This document shows, one piece after another, positions 1-6,925 of a stretch of 8,277 nucleotides of DNA. Under the pieces are notes generated by a model. That model had not been told where the DNA came from, did no database searches, and worked only from the letters and a program-made list of their open reading frames with translations. Made by a program: the position numbers and the translations under genes. The stretch is taken from positions 1 to 8,277 of the forward strand of contig DAOVAE010000039.1 of assembly GCA_030671225.1 (NCBI GenBank), in the 5' to 3' direction. The DNA is from Desulfobacteraceae bacterium. Lineage in GTDB: Bacteria > Desulfobacterota > Desulfobacteria > Desulfobacterales > UBA11574. Within the stretch, counting starts at the first letter, position 1. Every line of letters starts with the position of its first letter.

Positions 1-771
<771 letters not shown>

Positions 772-775
772 TTAT

Positions 776-910
776 GAGACCTTTGCAAAACGCCCCTTTT
801 TGCCTCCGCCAAAGTTAGGTGGCGGATCGCCTTCCTTGAACTTGGACCCCGGTTAAATAAAAAAACAGATTTAACTGGGCGGGCAATATTGAACGTTTTT
901 CAAAGGTTTC
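776..910. mobile_element. MITE-like non-autonomous element with 5-bp target duplication
   Basis: A 135-bp element bounded by terminal inverted repeats GAGACCTTTGCAAAACG (776-792) and the complement of 894-910, which match at 15 of 17 positions. The 5-mer GTTAT lies directly outside both ends (771-775 and 911-915), as expected for a target-site duplication. The interior has no open frame of useful size but two hairpins: TCCGCCA 805-811 with TGGCGGA 820-826, and 848-858 with 869-879 (10 of 11 paired). The size, the inverted ends, the duplication and the lack of a transposase fit a miniature inverted-repeat element mobilised in trans. The ends remind me of IS families in sulfate reducers, but I cannot name the parent IS. 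The left end is only 6 bp from the mdh ribosome binding site. Confidence 0.8.
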
Positions 911-965
911 GTTATTTATGGATTAAAAGAAAAATATGGGTTTTCAAAAGAAAAGGTTATTAATT

Positions 966-993
966 TTGTTAACATAAAACCGGTTGATGTCAA
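966..993 (-). promoter_or_regulatory. Candidate mdh promoter upstream of the MITE
   Basis: Reading the minus strand, a perfect -35 TTGACA (993-988) is followed after 16 bp by TAACAA (971-966), a weak -10. If it is real, the transcript would run through the whole MITE before reaching the mdh ribosome binding site. The -10 matches the consensus at only three positions, so the call is tentative. Confidence 0.3.
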
Positions 994-1025
994 TATATTT
1001 ATAAGAAAAAATTTATTTCTTATTA

Positions 1026-1055
1026 TTGACAAGGAGTATTTAAGCAGGATAAAAA
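1026..1055 (+). promoter_or_regulatory. Candidate promoter of the TPR-mglA gene group
   Basis: A perfect TTGACA (1026-1031) is followed after 18 bp by TAAAAA (1050-1055), or after 16-17 bp by GATAAA or ATAAAA. It lies 87 bp before the chosen start of the first gene, in very AT-rich DNA. No other good -35 was seen on this strand between the MITE and the gene. Confidence 0.4.
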
Positions 1056-1141
1056 TTTAGTGCCTAATTGCGATTATATCAAATTTATCTGTTTCGAAAA
1101 AGCTAATGCAGATTTTAGGCGAAAAGGTTTGATCAGAGTTG

Positions 1142-2104
1142 ATGGTGCATATGAATATAGCAAGAAAGATTAAAACACTATTACAGGAAGCAGAGCTTTA
1201 TCACTCCCAGGGATTATTAGATGAGGCAATGGTAAAATATAATAACGCAACCGAAATTATCCAGAGCAACGAAAAGATCAAGAGCAGGCAAAACTTGATA
1301 GATAACATCTCAAAAAAAATTCTCGCTTTGAAAGGGGATATAATAAAGATCGAAAAAGCACCGAAAAAACCTGAAGTCTCTGCAAAGGTTCAGGACTTGA
1401 TTAAAAAAATGTTTTCATTTTCACCGGACAAGGACGATGATGCAAAAGCACTCGACGGTGCCATTGCCCTGGCGAAGTTCGGTCAGTTTAAAAGAGCTAT
1501 ATTAGAATTTAATGAGCTGCTAAAAAAAGATTCTCTGCGTGTTGTTGCTGCCAAGAGTATGCTAAGGTGCCATATGGCGCTTTCATCAGTAAATGAAGCT
1601 GTTGCTCAGTATGAGCAATGGCTTTCAGACGATATTTTTTCCACGAACCAATTGGATAAATTACGTGTTTTTTTTGAAAGTATTCTAACCAAAGAGGGCA
1701 TTGAAAAAACGCTTCCAAGGAGAAAAACACCGGCAGATAATATAGAGTCCGAGATGGAGATGGTTGGAGTTGATGGGGTTCAGGTTAAAGTGCCTGAAAT
1801 CGAAGATTATGAGACTCTTGATATCAACTCCATCGGAATAACAATGGACAGCGGTCCTCAAGAGGGACAGGTGGTTGAATTTAAGGTAAGGTTCCAGTTA
1901 GGGAATGTGGTCAGCCTGCTTCTTCCCGGCAGGGACAAAGATTTAATCGAAAATTTTAAAGCCGGCGACGTGTTCAATGATATTCAATATTATTCTACTG
2001 TCGCTTTATTTAATGCTTCCGGTATAGTTACCTCCGTAAAAGAAATTAAAGTAGGGCCCCGGCGGGGAGATTACTGCGTGGATATCGAGGTTGAATTAAA
2101 TTAG
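1142..2104 (+). CDS. TPR protein with C-terminal beta-rich (possibly PilZ-like) domain
   Basis: A predicted cytoplasmic protein of 320 residues with no signal peptide or membrane segment. Residues 12-41 (QEAELYHSQGLLDEAMVKY) look like one tetratricopeptide helix pair. Residues 105-161 give about two more, with the typical small-residue and tyrosine spacing. A charged linker at 190-240, rich in Glu and Asp, leads to a predicted all-beta segment (242-320) ending GPRRGDYCVDIEVELN. That tail is loosely reminiscent of PilZ beta-barrel ends, but I see neither the RxxxR nor the DxSxxG motif, so c-di-GMP binding is not supported. TPR domains usually scaffold protein complexes, and this one precedes an MglA-type GTPase by 165 bp and probably partners with it (inference). 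Start: an in-frame TTG (1139), this ATG (1142) and ATG 1151 all compete. The only ribosome site is a weak AAAAGG at 1122-1127, so the start is uncertain. Confidence 0.75.
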   Translation: MVHMNIARKIKTLLQEAELYHSQGLLDEAMVKYNNATEIIQSNEKIKSRQNLIDNISKKILALKGDIIKIEKAPKKPEVSAKVQDLIKKMFSFSPDKDDDAKALDGAIALAKFGQFKRAILEFNELLKKDSLRVVAAKSMLRCHMALSSVNEAVAQYEQWLSDDIFSTNQLDKLRVFFESILTKEGIEKTLPRRKTPADNIESEMEMVGVDGVQVKVPEIEDYETLDINSIGITMDSGPQEGQVVEFKVRFQLGNVVSLLLPGRDKDLIENFKAGDVFNDIQYYSTVALFNASGIVTSVKEIKVGPRRGDYCVDIEVELN

Positions 2105-2269
2105 TCTGAAAGTATCATAAAAATAAGAAAGGCCTTGAATAACTTGAGAAATTTTTGTAAAATAGTATTATTTTAACCCATTTATAATATTGTAACATAC
2201 AGGCAATCCGATTATAAACCGTGTCAAACTCGCACATACCTGAATCTATTGACTTGAGGCTGAATATAT

Positions 2270-2881
2270 ATGGCTATTTTTAAATTAAAAAAAAGGGAAA
2301 TAGAGTGTAAAATTGTATATTACGGACCTGGAAGATGTGGCAAAACAACTAATATGGAGTATATTTTCAAGGCCTATAAGAAACAGGTTATCGGCGAGAT
2401 GATCTCGGTTGACACCGAGGGTGATCGGACTCTATTTTTCGATTTTCTTCCTATGGGGCTTGGCACAATAAAAGACTTTGATATCAAGGTCCAAGTTTAT
2501 ACTGTTCCCGGCCAGGTGCAATACAGATCTACCAGAAAATTGGTTTTAAAGGGCGTTGACGGGGTTATTTTTGTTTCAGATTCACTGGCGGTCAGACGCG
2601 AAAAAAACATGCTGTCCCTAAAGGACCTGCAGCATAATTTGAAAGAGTATGGCATCAGCATTTTTAAAATTCCGCTTGTTATGCAGCACAACAAAAGGGA
2701 CCTTGCAGGGCAGGATGTTCCTGTGATGTCTGTCGAGCAGATGGAAAGGGATTTAAACAGACAGCTCAAAGTGCCTTCTTTTCCAGCCAGTGCTATTACG
2801 GGTGAAGGTGTTGGTGCAACCTTAAAGGAATGCCTGAAGTTAACATTATTGTCATTTAAAAAACAAATTAAATCAGGATAA
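2270..2881 (+). CDS. mglA: MglA-type Ras-like small GTPase
   Basis: A 203-residue small GTPase of the bacterial MglA family. In Myxococcus xanthus MglA-GTP marks the leading cell pole and drives type IV pili and gliding motility. Seen: P-loop G19-P-G-R-C-G-K-T-T27; switch I with D52-R53-T54; the G3 region T78-V-P-G-Q82, where Pro replaces the Asp of ordinary Ras proteins as is typical for MglA; and the base-specificity motif N141-K-R-D144. These fall at the same residue numbers as the functional residues I recall for M. xanthus MglA (Gly21, Arg53, Gln82, Asn141), so the protein looks fully active. The length (203 against about 195) is normal. The ATG follows GAGG (2256-2259) by 10 bases. The gene is followed after 7 bp by the PATAN protein, so the two are almost certainly co-transcribed. 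No MglB-like roadblock gene, the usual GAP partner, is in the window. Confidence 0.95.
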   Translation: MAIFKLKKREIECKIVYYGPGRCGKTTNMEYIFKAYKKQVIGEMISVDTEGDRTLFFDFLPMGLGTIKDFDIKVQVYTVPGQVQYRSTRKLVLKGVDGVIFVSDSLAVRREKNMLSLKDLQHNLKEYGISIFKIPLVMQHNKRDLAGQDVPVMSVEQMERDLNRQLKVPSFPASAITGEGVGATLKECLKLTLLSFKKQIKSG

Positions 2882-2888
2882 AAGATCC

Positions 2889-4067
2889 ATGAGTAATTTT
2901 GATCTTACCGGCAATCTTAATTTTTTGAGTTTGGGGGATATTTTGCAGATCCTGGGCTCAAACACCAGTACAGGCGTTTTGCGCATTACGAGCAAATACG
3001 CTCAGGATCCAGGTTTAATATATTTTATCAACGGTAACCCCGTTAATGCTTCTATAGGATCATTGGCAGGTATTGATGCTGTCAACTCACTATTTGGATG
3101 GCTTGATGGTGAATTTGAATTCAGTGAAGAAAGGGTTGCCGTTAATAATATAATTAAAAAGAACCGTATGCAGATTATTCTTGATTGTTTAAGAATGCTG
3201 GATGACGGCCAGATTGAACAATTGGGACCGGTAACATTTGCAAAAAAGCCATCAGATCCATCGGACAAAGAATCAACGCTGCCCATTCTCAAGGGGCCGC
3301 TTATCGATTACACATATGTGGTTGATGAAGAAGAAGCTTATGCCGGCAACAAAATTGTGATGGAAGGAAAACATGGCGGTTGGTTATGGGTCATACTGGA
3401 AGGGATCGCAGAAATTATCAGAGAAACCCCCCAGGGTCCTTTGAAAATACTCAGAATTGGTGAAGGGGCATTTATCGGGAGTATAGCTTCATTTTTATTA
3501 TTGGAGGGAAGCGTTCGCAGCGCTGCGATCGTTGCAGTGAAAAATGTTCAGCTGGGTGTTCTCGATGCCAGGCGCCTTTCAGTCGATTTCTTGCGAATGT
3601 CAAATCAATTCAGAAGCCTTGCAATCAGTCTCGACAGAAGGTTAAAACAGGTGACCAACATTGCTGTTGATATAAAGTTGAACAACATTAAAATAGAAGA
3701 ATTTATAAATGACAAAAAAACGGTGATTACACAGGGTGAGATTGTGGAAAGTTTATTCACAATCACAGAAGGCGAAGCTCATATTGTCCGGCAGACGGAA
3801 ACTGGTTATGTGCCGCTGTCGAATCTTTATCCGGGAGATTACTTCGGACATGTACCGTTTCTTGATATGGGACAAGAACCGTATTCCGCTTCGGTTTTCG
3901 GATCAAAGGATCTTAAGATAAGCGAGATAAATCCTGACATTATGGAGCAAGAATATAATCAGCTTTCGTCCACTTTTAAAAACTTTATGGAACACCTTGC
4001 AAACTGTATATCAGCAACCTCCATGGTTGCCTGTAACTTTCAGAAAGGCGAAGGCGGGAAAAAATAA
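2889..4067 (+). CDS. PATAN (DUF4388) protein with two cyclic-nucleotide-binding-like domains
   Basis: A 392-residue cytoplasmic protein. Residues 4-83 form a PATAN/DUF4388 domain (LTGNLNFLSLGDILQIL, then STGVLRI, IYFINGNPVNA and DGEFEF). Residues about 143-245 and 258-372 are two cNMP-binding-like beta rolls. The first retains an arginine in its cassette (G193-A-F-I-G-S and R210-S-A-A) but lacks the usual Glu. The second (P315-G-D-Y-F-G-H-V-P) has neither the Glu nor the Arg, so it probably does not bind cAMP or cGMP in the standard way. There is no DNA-binding or catalytic domain, so this is a sensor or adaptor rather than a CRP-type regulator. Family knowledge: PATAN-domain response regulators in cyanobacteria bind the type IV pilus motor PilB. 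Start: ATG 2889 has AGGA (2875-2878), which lies at the end of mglA, and the spacing of 7 bp implies tight coupling. The protein may transmit or read the GTPase state (inference). Confidence 0.88.
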   Translation: MSNFDLTGNLNFLSLGDILQILGSNTSTGVLRITSKYAQDPGLIYFINGNPVNASIGSLAGIDAVNSLFGWLDGEFEFSEERVAVNNIIKKNRMQIILDCLRMLDDGQIEQLGPVTFAKKPSDPSDKESTLPILKGPLIDYTYVVDEEEAYAGNKIVMEGKHGGWLWVILEGIAEIIRETPQGPLKILRIGEGAFIGSIASFLLLEGSVRSAAIVAVKNVQLGVLDARRLSVDFLRMSNQFRSLAISLDRRLKQVTNIAVDIKLNNIKIEEFINDKKTVITQGEIVESLFTITEGEAHIVRQTETGYVPLSNLYPGDYFGHVPFLDMGQEPYSASVFGSKDLKISEINPDIMEQEYNQLSSTFKNFMEHLANCISATSMVACNFQKGEGGKK

Positions 4068-4107
4068 CCTAACGCCTAAAACTTATAACCTAAAACGTGA
4101 TGAATTC
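4068..4107 (+). repeat. 7-bp-period array, copy 1 of a 40-bp direct repeat
   Basis: The sequence directly after the stop codon splits into four heptamers: CCTAACG, CCTAAAA, CTTATAA and CCTAAAA (4068-4095). These are followed by CGTGATGAATTC (4096-4107). The same arrangement recurs at 4611-4650 with 36 of 40 bases identical, the last 21 perfectly. The two copies lie on either side of the PilZ gene. No open frame or promoter is evident within the repeat. Confidence 0.8.
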
Positions 4108-4125
4108 GCCTTTTACGAACTCATC
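4099..4125. repeat. Hairpin GATGAATTCG / CGAACTCATC
   Basis: An inverted repeat of 4099-4108 with 4116-4125, 9 of 10 paired, around a 7-base loop (CCTTTTA). It overlaps the tail of the 40-bp repeat. It contains, on the minus strand, the motif TCGTAAAA that recurs at 4520-4527, 4540-4550 (minus) and 4656-4663 (minus). It lies 18 bp before the PilZ start and has no T-run after it, so a repeat-type hairpin is more likely than a terminator. Confidence 0.6.
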
Positions 4126-4142
4126 TATACTGGGTGAAAACT

Positions 4143-4487
4143 ATGAATGAAAAAGATAGAAGACAACATCCAAGAATCGAAGCCCTTAATCTTATATCGT
4201 ATAATTGTATTGATGAAACTAATCAGACTGTAACACAGGGAATGGGAAGGACTTTGAATGTAAGTGAAGGCGGAATTCTTCTGGAAACTCATGTCCCGAT
4301 CGACCCAAAATATACAGTGGAGTTGGCGATAGGTCTGGTAGACGATTTGATCAATATCAAAGGGAGGATCGTTTTTTCTATAGCAGGTGAAGAAGAAAGA
4401 TTTGAAGCCGGGATTGAGTTCACTGAAACAGACGAAACGGAACTAGAGGTTTTAAAAAAATATATCAAAGCTTTCAGGGAACAGTAG
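4143..4487 (+). CDS. Single-domain PilZ protein, probable c-di-GMP receptor
   Basis: A 114-residue cytoplasmic protein made of one PilZ domain. Seen: the N-terminal R7-Q-H-P-R11 (RxxxR) and N39-V-S-E-G-G44 ([D/N]xSxxG), the two motifs that hold a c-di-GMP dimer, followed by the beta strands ILLET, VELAIGL, INIKGRIVFSI and FEAGIEF and a C-terminal helix (ETELEVLKKYIKAF). With both motifs intact, binding is likely. With no output domain, it should act by docking on a partner. An in-frame GTG at 4134 would add three residues, but ATG 4143 is preferred because TGGGTGA (4131-4137) sits at a proper distance before it. The gene follows the PATAN protein by 75 bp of repeat-rich DNA, so its membership of the same transcript is plausible but not certain. 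The flanking 40-bp direct repeats are unusual. Confidence 0.92.
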   Translation: MNEKDRRQHPRIEALNLISYNCIDETNQTVTQGMGRTLNVSEGGILLETHVPIDPKYTVELAIGLVDDLINIKGRIVFSIAGEEERFEAGIEFTETDETELEVLKKYIKAFREQ

Positions 4488-4520
4488 TGAAAATTGAAGA
4501 TTGATGAGTGATGATACTCT

Positions 4521-4550
4521 CGTAAAAAGTCAAAAATACGACTTTTTACG
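4521..4550. repeat. Perfect 11-bp inverted repeat CGTAAAAAGTC
   Basis: CGTAAAAAGTC (4521-4531) and its exact complement (4540-4550) surround an 8-base loop, and a T-G pair extends the stem. It lies 33 bp after the PilZ stop. No U-tract follows, so intrinsic termination is doubtful, although the stem could protect a 3' end. Its core recurs at 4111-4118 and 4656-4663, which points to a dispersed palindromic repeat family. Confidence 0.65.
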
Positions 4551-4554
4551 GACG

Positions 4555-4650
4555 TTTTAAGTTTTAGGTATTAAATTTTAAGTATCTGTTAAAACAATTA
4601 AATTTAATTGCCTAAAACCTAAATCTTAAAACCTAAAACGTGATGAATTC
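4555..4650. repeat. Inverted pair of 7-bp-period arrays around a 16-bp palindrome, with copy 2 of the 40-bp repeat
   Basis: The left arm (4555-4582) divides into TTTTAAG, TTTTAGG, TATTAAA and TTTTAAG. The right arm (4611-4638) divides into CCTAAAA, CCTAAAT, CTTAAAA and CCTAAAA, i.e. the same family on the opposite strand. 4561-4578 can pair with 4600-4618 apart from one small gap. Between the arms lies a perfect 16-bp palindrome, CAATTAAATTTAATTG (4595-4610). The right arm continues into CGTGATGAATTC (4639-4650), making 4611-4650 the second copy of the direct repeat at 4068-4107. The DNA is about 80 percent AT and has no coding potential. Confidence 0.75.
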
Positions 4651-4697
4651 TGTTTTTTACGAAACCCTCAATGATAAATGCCAAAAGAGAAAATATC

Positions 4698-5594
4698 ATG
4701 GAACAGACTGTAATTGAGACCGATTTTAAAAAATTGGATCTAATTAAAAGGGGAAAAGTACGGGATATATACGATCTTGGTGACAGGCTTTTAATGGTGG
4801 CTACAGATCGAATTTCTGCATTTGACGTTATAATGCCTGATCCTGTTCCAGGAAAGGGGAAAATTTTAACACAGATTTCCCTTTTCTGGTTTGAAATAAT
4901 GAAGTCTTTATTACCTCACCATGTGATTTCCAGCGACGTTGACAACTTCCCGGATATTTGCAAACCCTACACTGAAATCCTGCGCCACCGGAGCATGCTG
5001 GTTAAAAAAGCGGAACCGCTTCCGGTTGAATGTGTTGTCAGAGGATATATTTCCGGATCAGGCTGGAAAGATTACCAGGAAACAGGAAGCATATGCGGAA
5101 TAAAACTACCTAAAGGTCTAAAAGAATCCGACAAATTACCCGAACCTCTCTTTACACCTTCAACCAAGGAAGAGTTAGGCTTTCATGACGTCAACATAGA
5201 TTTCGATACGGTTGTAACTAAAATCGGAGAAACTCTTGCAGACAATGTCAGAACAATCAGTCTTGCCATTTACAAAAAGGGTGCCGAGCTGGCTAATGAG
5301 CGGGGCATAATTATTGCGGATACAAAATTTGAATTTGGCCTTTTCGAAAACAACCTCATCCTTATCGATGAAGTGCTGACCCCGGATTCATCCAGGTTCT
5401 GGCCAGGAGAGTCGTATAAGCCGGGTGGTGTACAAAAGAGTTTTGATAAGCAATATGTCAGAGATTATCTGATTTCCATAAATTGGAACAAAAAGCCGCC
5501 CGGGCCTCGACTCCCAAAATATATTATTACAAATACACGCGATAAATATTTGGAAGCCTTGAATCAACTTACAGCCGCAAGTCATGCGCTTTAA
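4698..5594 (+). CDS. purC: Phosphoribosylaminoimidazole-succinocarboxamide (SAICAR) synthase
   Basis: Catalyses the ATP-dependent joining of CAIR and aspartate to give SAICAR in de novo purine synthesis, in the cytoplasm. The 298-residue product shows the N-terminal R18-G-K-V-R-D-I-Y-D26, the central [16 protein letters not shown] (111-126), the family signature I206-A-D-T-K-F-E-F-G214, and I223[12 protein letters not shown]235. The length is that of the long PurC form (about 300, like yeast Ade1) rather than the 237-residue E. coli form. ATG 4698 is chosen because the protein then starts [10 protein letters not shown] just ahead of the first conserved block and has AAGAGA (4685-4690) before it. 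An upstream in-frame ATG (4671) abuts the repeat region and has no ribosome site. The last 11 bp overlap the start of the ParB-like gene, so the two are translationally coupled. No other purine gene is in the window. Confidence 0.96.
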   Translation: MEQTVIETDFKKLDLIKRGKVRDIYDLGDRLLMVATDRISAFDVIMPDPVPGKGKILTQISLFWFEIMKSLLPHHVISSDVDNFPDICKPYTEILRHRSMLVKKAEPLPVECVVRGYISGSGWKDYQETGSICGIKLPKGLKESDKLPEPLFTPSTKEELGFHDVNIDFDTVVTKIGETLADNVRTISLAIYKKGAELANERGIIIADTKFEFGLFENNLILIDEVLTPDSSRFWPGESYKPGGVQKSFDKQYVRDYLISINWNKKPPGPRLPKYIITNTRDKYLEALNQLTAASHAL

Positions 5595-6537
5595 ACAAAA
5601 GACCGTAAAGCTGTCCCGGATCGATTTCGGGGACGAATCCTTTCGCATCACAACCCAAAAAAACATCGATAATCTGATGGACTCTATTAATAATGTAGGG
5701 TTATTAAACCTTCCTTTATTAATAGAAAAAGATTCAGGATATACAGTTGTATGCGGTTTTCGCAGAATTGAAGCCTGCCGAAGGCTGGGCTGGGCTGGTG
5801 TTGAAGCCAGGATACTATACTCTGATACACAAAGGCTTGAATGTATAAAGTATGCAATCACTGACAACTCTCTTCAAAGACCTCTCAACCTTATCGAACA
5901 GTCAAGATCTATTAACATGCTTTCCGGATTTTTCAAAGATTTTAACATTCTTACCAAAGAACTGTCGGCTATGGGTTTACCGGATAATCAATCCATTATA
6001 AAAAAAATTAAAGAAATCTGTCATCTTCCCAAGTCTGTTCAAAGGGGCATACTTTCCAATACTATATCTCTGGTAATAGCTTTGGAACTCGGAAGGTTGA
6101 AACAGGAAGCTGGAGAAAGTTTTGCAAAACTTTTTGAAATACTTAAATTAAGTCTGAATAAACAAAGGGAAATATTAACCTTGGTTAAAGAGATTTCGCT
6201 TCGCGAAGATATTTCCACCCTAAAAGTGCTTGAAAATAATGTCTTGCAAGAGATATTAACTAATGAAGATCTTGATAGAAATCAAAGGATTCGAAAGATA
6301 AGAATTTATTTGAAACAGCGGCGTTTTCCCGTTATAACAACAGCTGAAAAAGAGTTTGAAAAACAATTAAAAAAACTTAAGCTCGGAAACCAAACAAAAC
6401 TGATTCCTCCAGATAATTTCGAAGGTACCACCTATATTCTGAAATTTTCCTTCACAAATTTAATTGAACTTAAAGATCGCAAAGCAACCTTTGATGCTCT
6501 CATCCAGAATCCCTGTTTAGAAAAAATCCTGAAATAA
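5584..6537 (+). CDS. ParB-like (ParB N-terminal/KorB-type) protein, no ParA partner
   Basis: A 317-residue protein with the ParB N-terminal fold. A box I-like stretch is I28[16 protein letters not shown]44. Box II is C57[12 protein letters not shown]69 (consensus GxRRxxAxxxxG). Box III is D94[12 protein letters not shown]106 (consensus ENxQRxxLxxxEE). A likely helix-turn-helix follows at about 123-169 ([25 protein letters not shown] resembles the LPxxVQxxLxxGxIS motif of ParB proteins). The C-terminal 150 residues are charged, helical and not recognised. Box II keeps the paired arginines that contact nucleotide in ParB CTPases but has Cys57/Phe59 where GER is usual. The gene starts inside the purC 3' end (ATG 5584, 11-bp overlap) and has no good ribosome site of its own. 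No parA or parS-like palindrome is seen. It could be a chromosomal transcription or nucleoid factor, or a relic of a plasmid system. The role is unknown. Confidence 0.8.
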   Translation: MRFKQKTVKLSRIDFGDESFRITTQKNIDNLMDSINNVGLLNLPLLIEKDSGYTVVCGFRRIEACRRLGWAGVEARILYSDTQRLECIKYAITDNSLQRPLNLIEQSRSINMLSGFFKDFNILTKELSAMGLPDNQSIIKKIKEICHLPKSVQRGILSNTISLVIALELGRLKQEAGESFAKLFEILKLSLNKQREILTLVKEISLREDISTLKVLENNVLQEILTNEDLDRNQRIRKIRIYLKQRRFPVITTAEKEFEKQLKKLKLGNQTKLIPPDNFEGTTYILKFSFTNLIELKDRKATFDALIQNPCLEKILK

Positions 6538-6863
6538 AGGCAACACTTTAGCTTTTTGAAAATATCCTTGCTTCAGATATAATTAAAGATAGTTACTATT
6601 AAGTAACCTTAACCGGCCTCTAATTATAGTTTTTTATAAACTTGTATCTCCATTTATATTATACTTTATATAGCGTAGTTACTATTGAAAAATACAATAT
6701 GTTGTGTAAAGAGCCTGATAATTGTTATTCCATTATGAATATCAGACATTTTTCCTAAAAATGTACGAATCATATTTACCTATAATATCAGTAAGTAACA
6801 ACAGTATATATTGTGGATTTTAAAAAACTAACACTCGAGCTTAAAAAAAATGTATATATTTGC
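6538..6863. other. AT-rich intergenic region with repeated GTTACT/AGTAAC motifs
   Basis: No credible gene is seen on either strand. TAGTTACTATT occurs twice as an 11-bp direct repeat (6590-6600 and 6676-6686). GTTACT 6592-6597 and AGTAAC 6602-6607 form a 6-bp hairpin with a 4-base loop, and a further AGTAAC lies at 6794-6799. A weak stem (AAAGGC...GCTTTTT, about 6536-6556) just after the ParB-like stop could help end transcription but is not convincing. The repeated half-sites may be operators for a regulator, possibly the adjacent TetR protein. Confidence 0.4.
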
Positions 6864-6900
6864 TTGACTAAATAAAAAGCATCAATTATATAGTAGTCAA
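6864..6900 (+). promoter_or_regulatory. tetR promoter overlapped by a TTGACTA/TAGTCAA inverted repeat
   Basis: -35 TTGACT (6864-6869), a 17-bp spacer and -10 TATATA (6887-6892) make a good sigma-70 promoter ending just before the TetR gene. TTGACTA (6864-6870) and its exact complement TAGTCAA (6894-6900) bracket the -10, with centres 30 bp apart, about three DNA turns. One arm coincides with the -35 and the other with the probable transcription start. This is the right place for autorepression, although the spacing is wider than in classic TetR palindromes. Confidence 0.5.
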
Positions 6901-6925
6901 TTAAATAAATATGGTTCAGTATAGT

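Noticed and set aside
4134..4142. GTG start for the PilZ protein
   Set aside because: No ribosome site lies before it, while GGTGA at 4133-4137 suits ATG 4143.
4521..4550. Rho-independent terminator after the PilZ gene
   Set aside because: The stem is strong, but no run of T follows and the same motif is dispersed in this region, so a repeat is the better explanation.
4068..4650. CRISPR array
   Set aside because: The repeats have a 7-bp period with no unique spacers, and there are no cas genes.
4671..4697. Upstream purC start at ATG 4671
   Set aside because: No ribosome site precedes it, it adjoins the repeat region, and the nine extra residues are unlike PurC N-termini.
5388..5867. Antisense open frame of 159 codons across the purC/ParB-like junction
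   Set aside because: It is opposite two genes with clear conserved motifs, its translation resembles no family I know, and it has no ribosome site.
6536..6557. Intrinsic terminator after the ParB-like gene
   Set aside because: The stem is only about 6 bp with a G-T pair and a short T-run; too weak to call.
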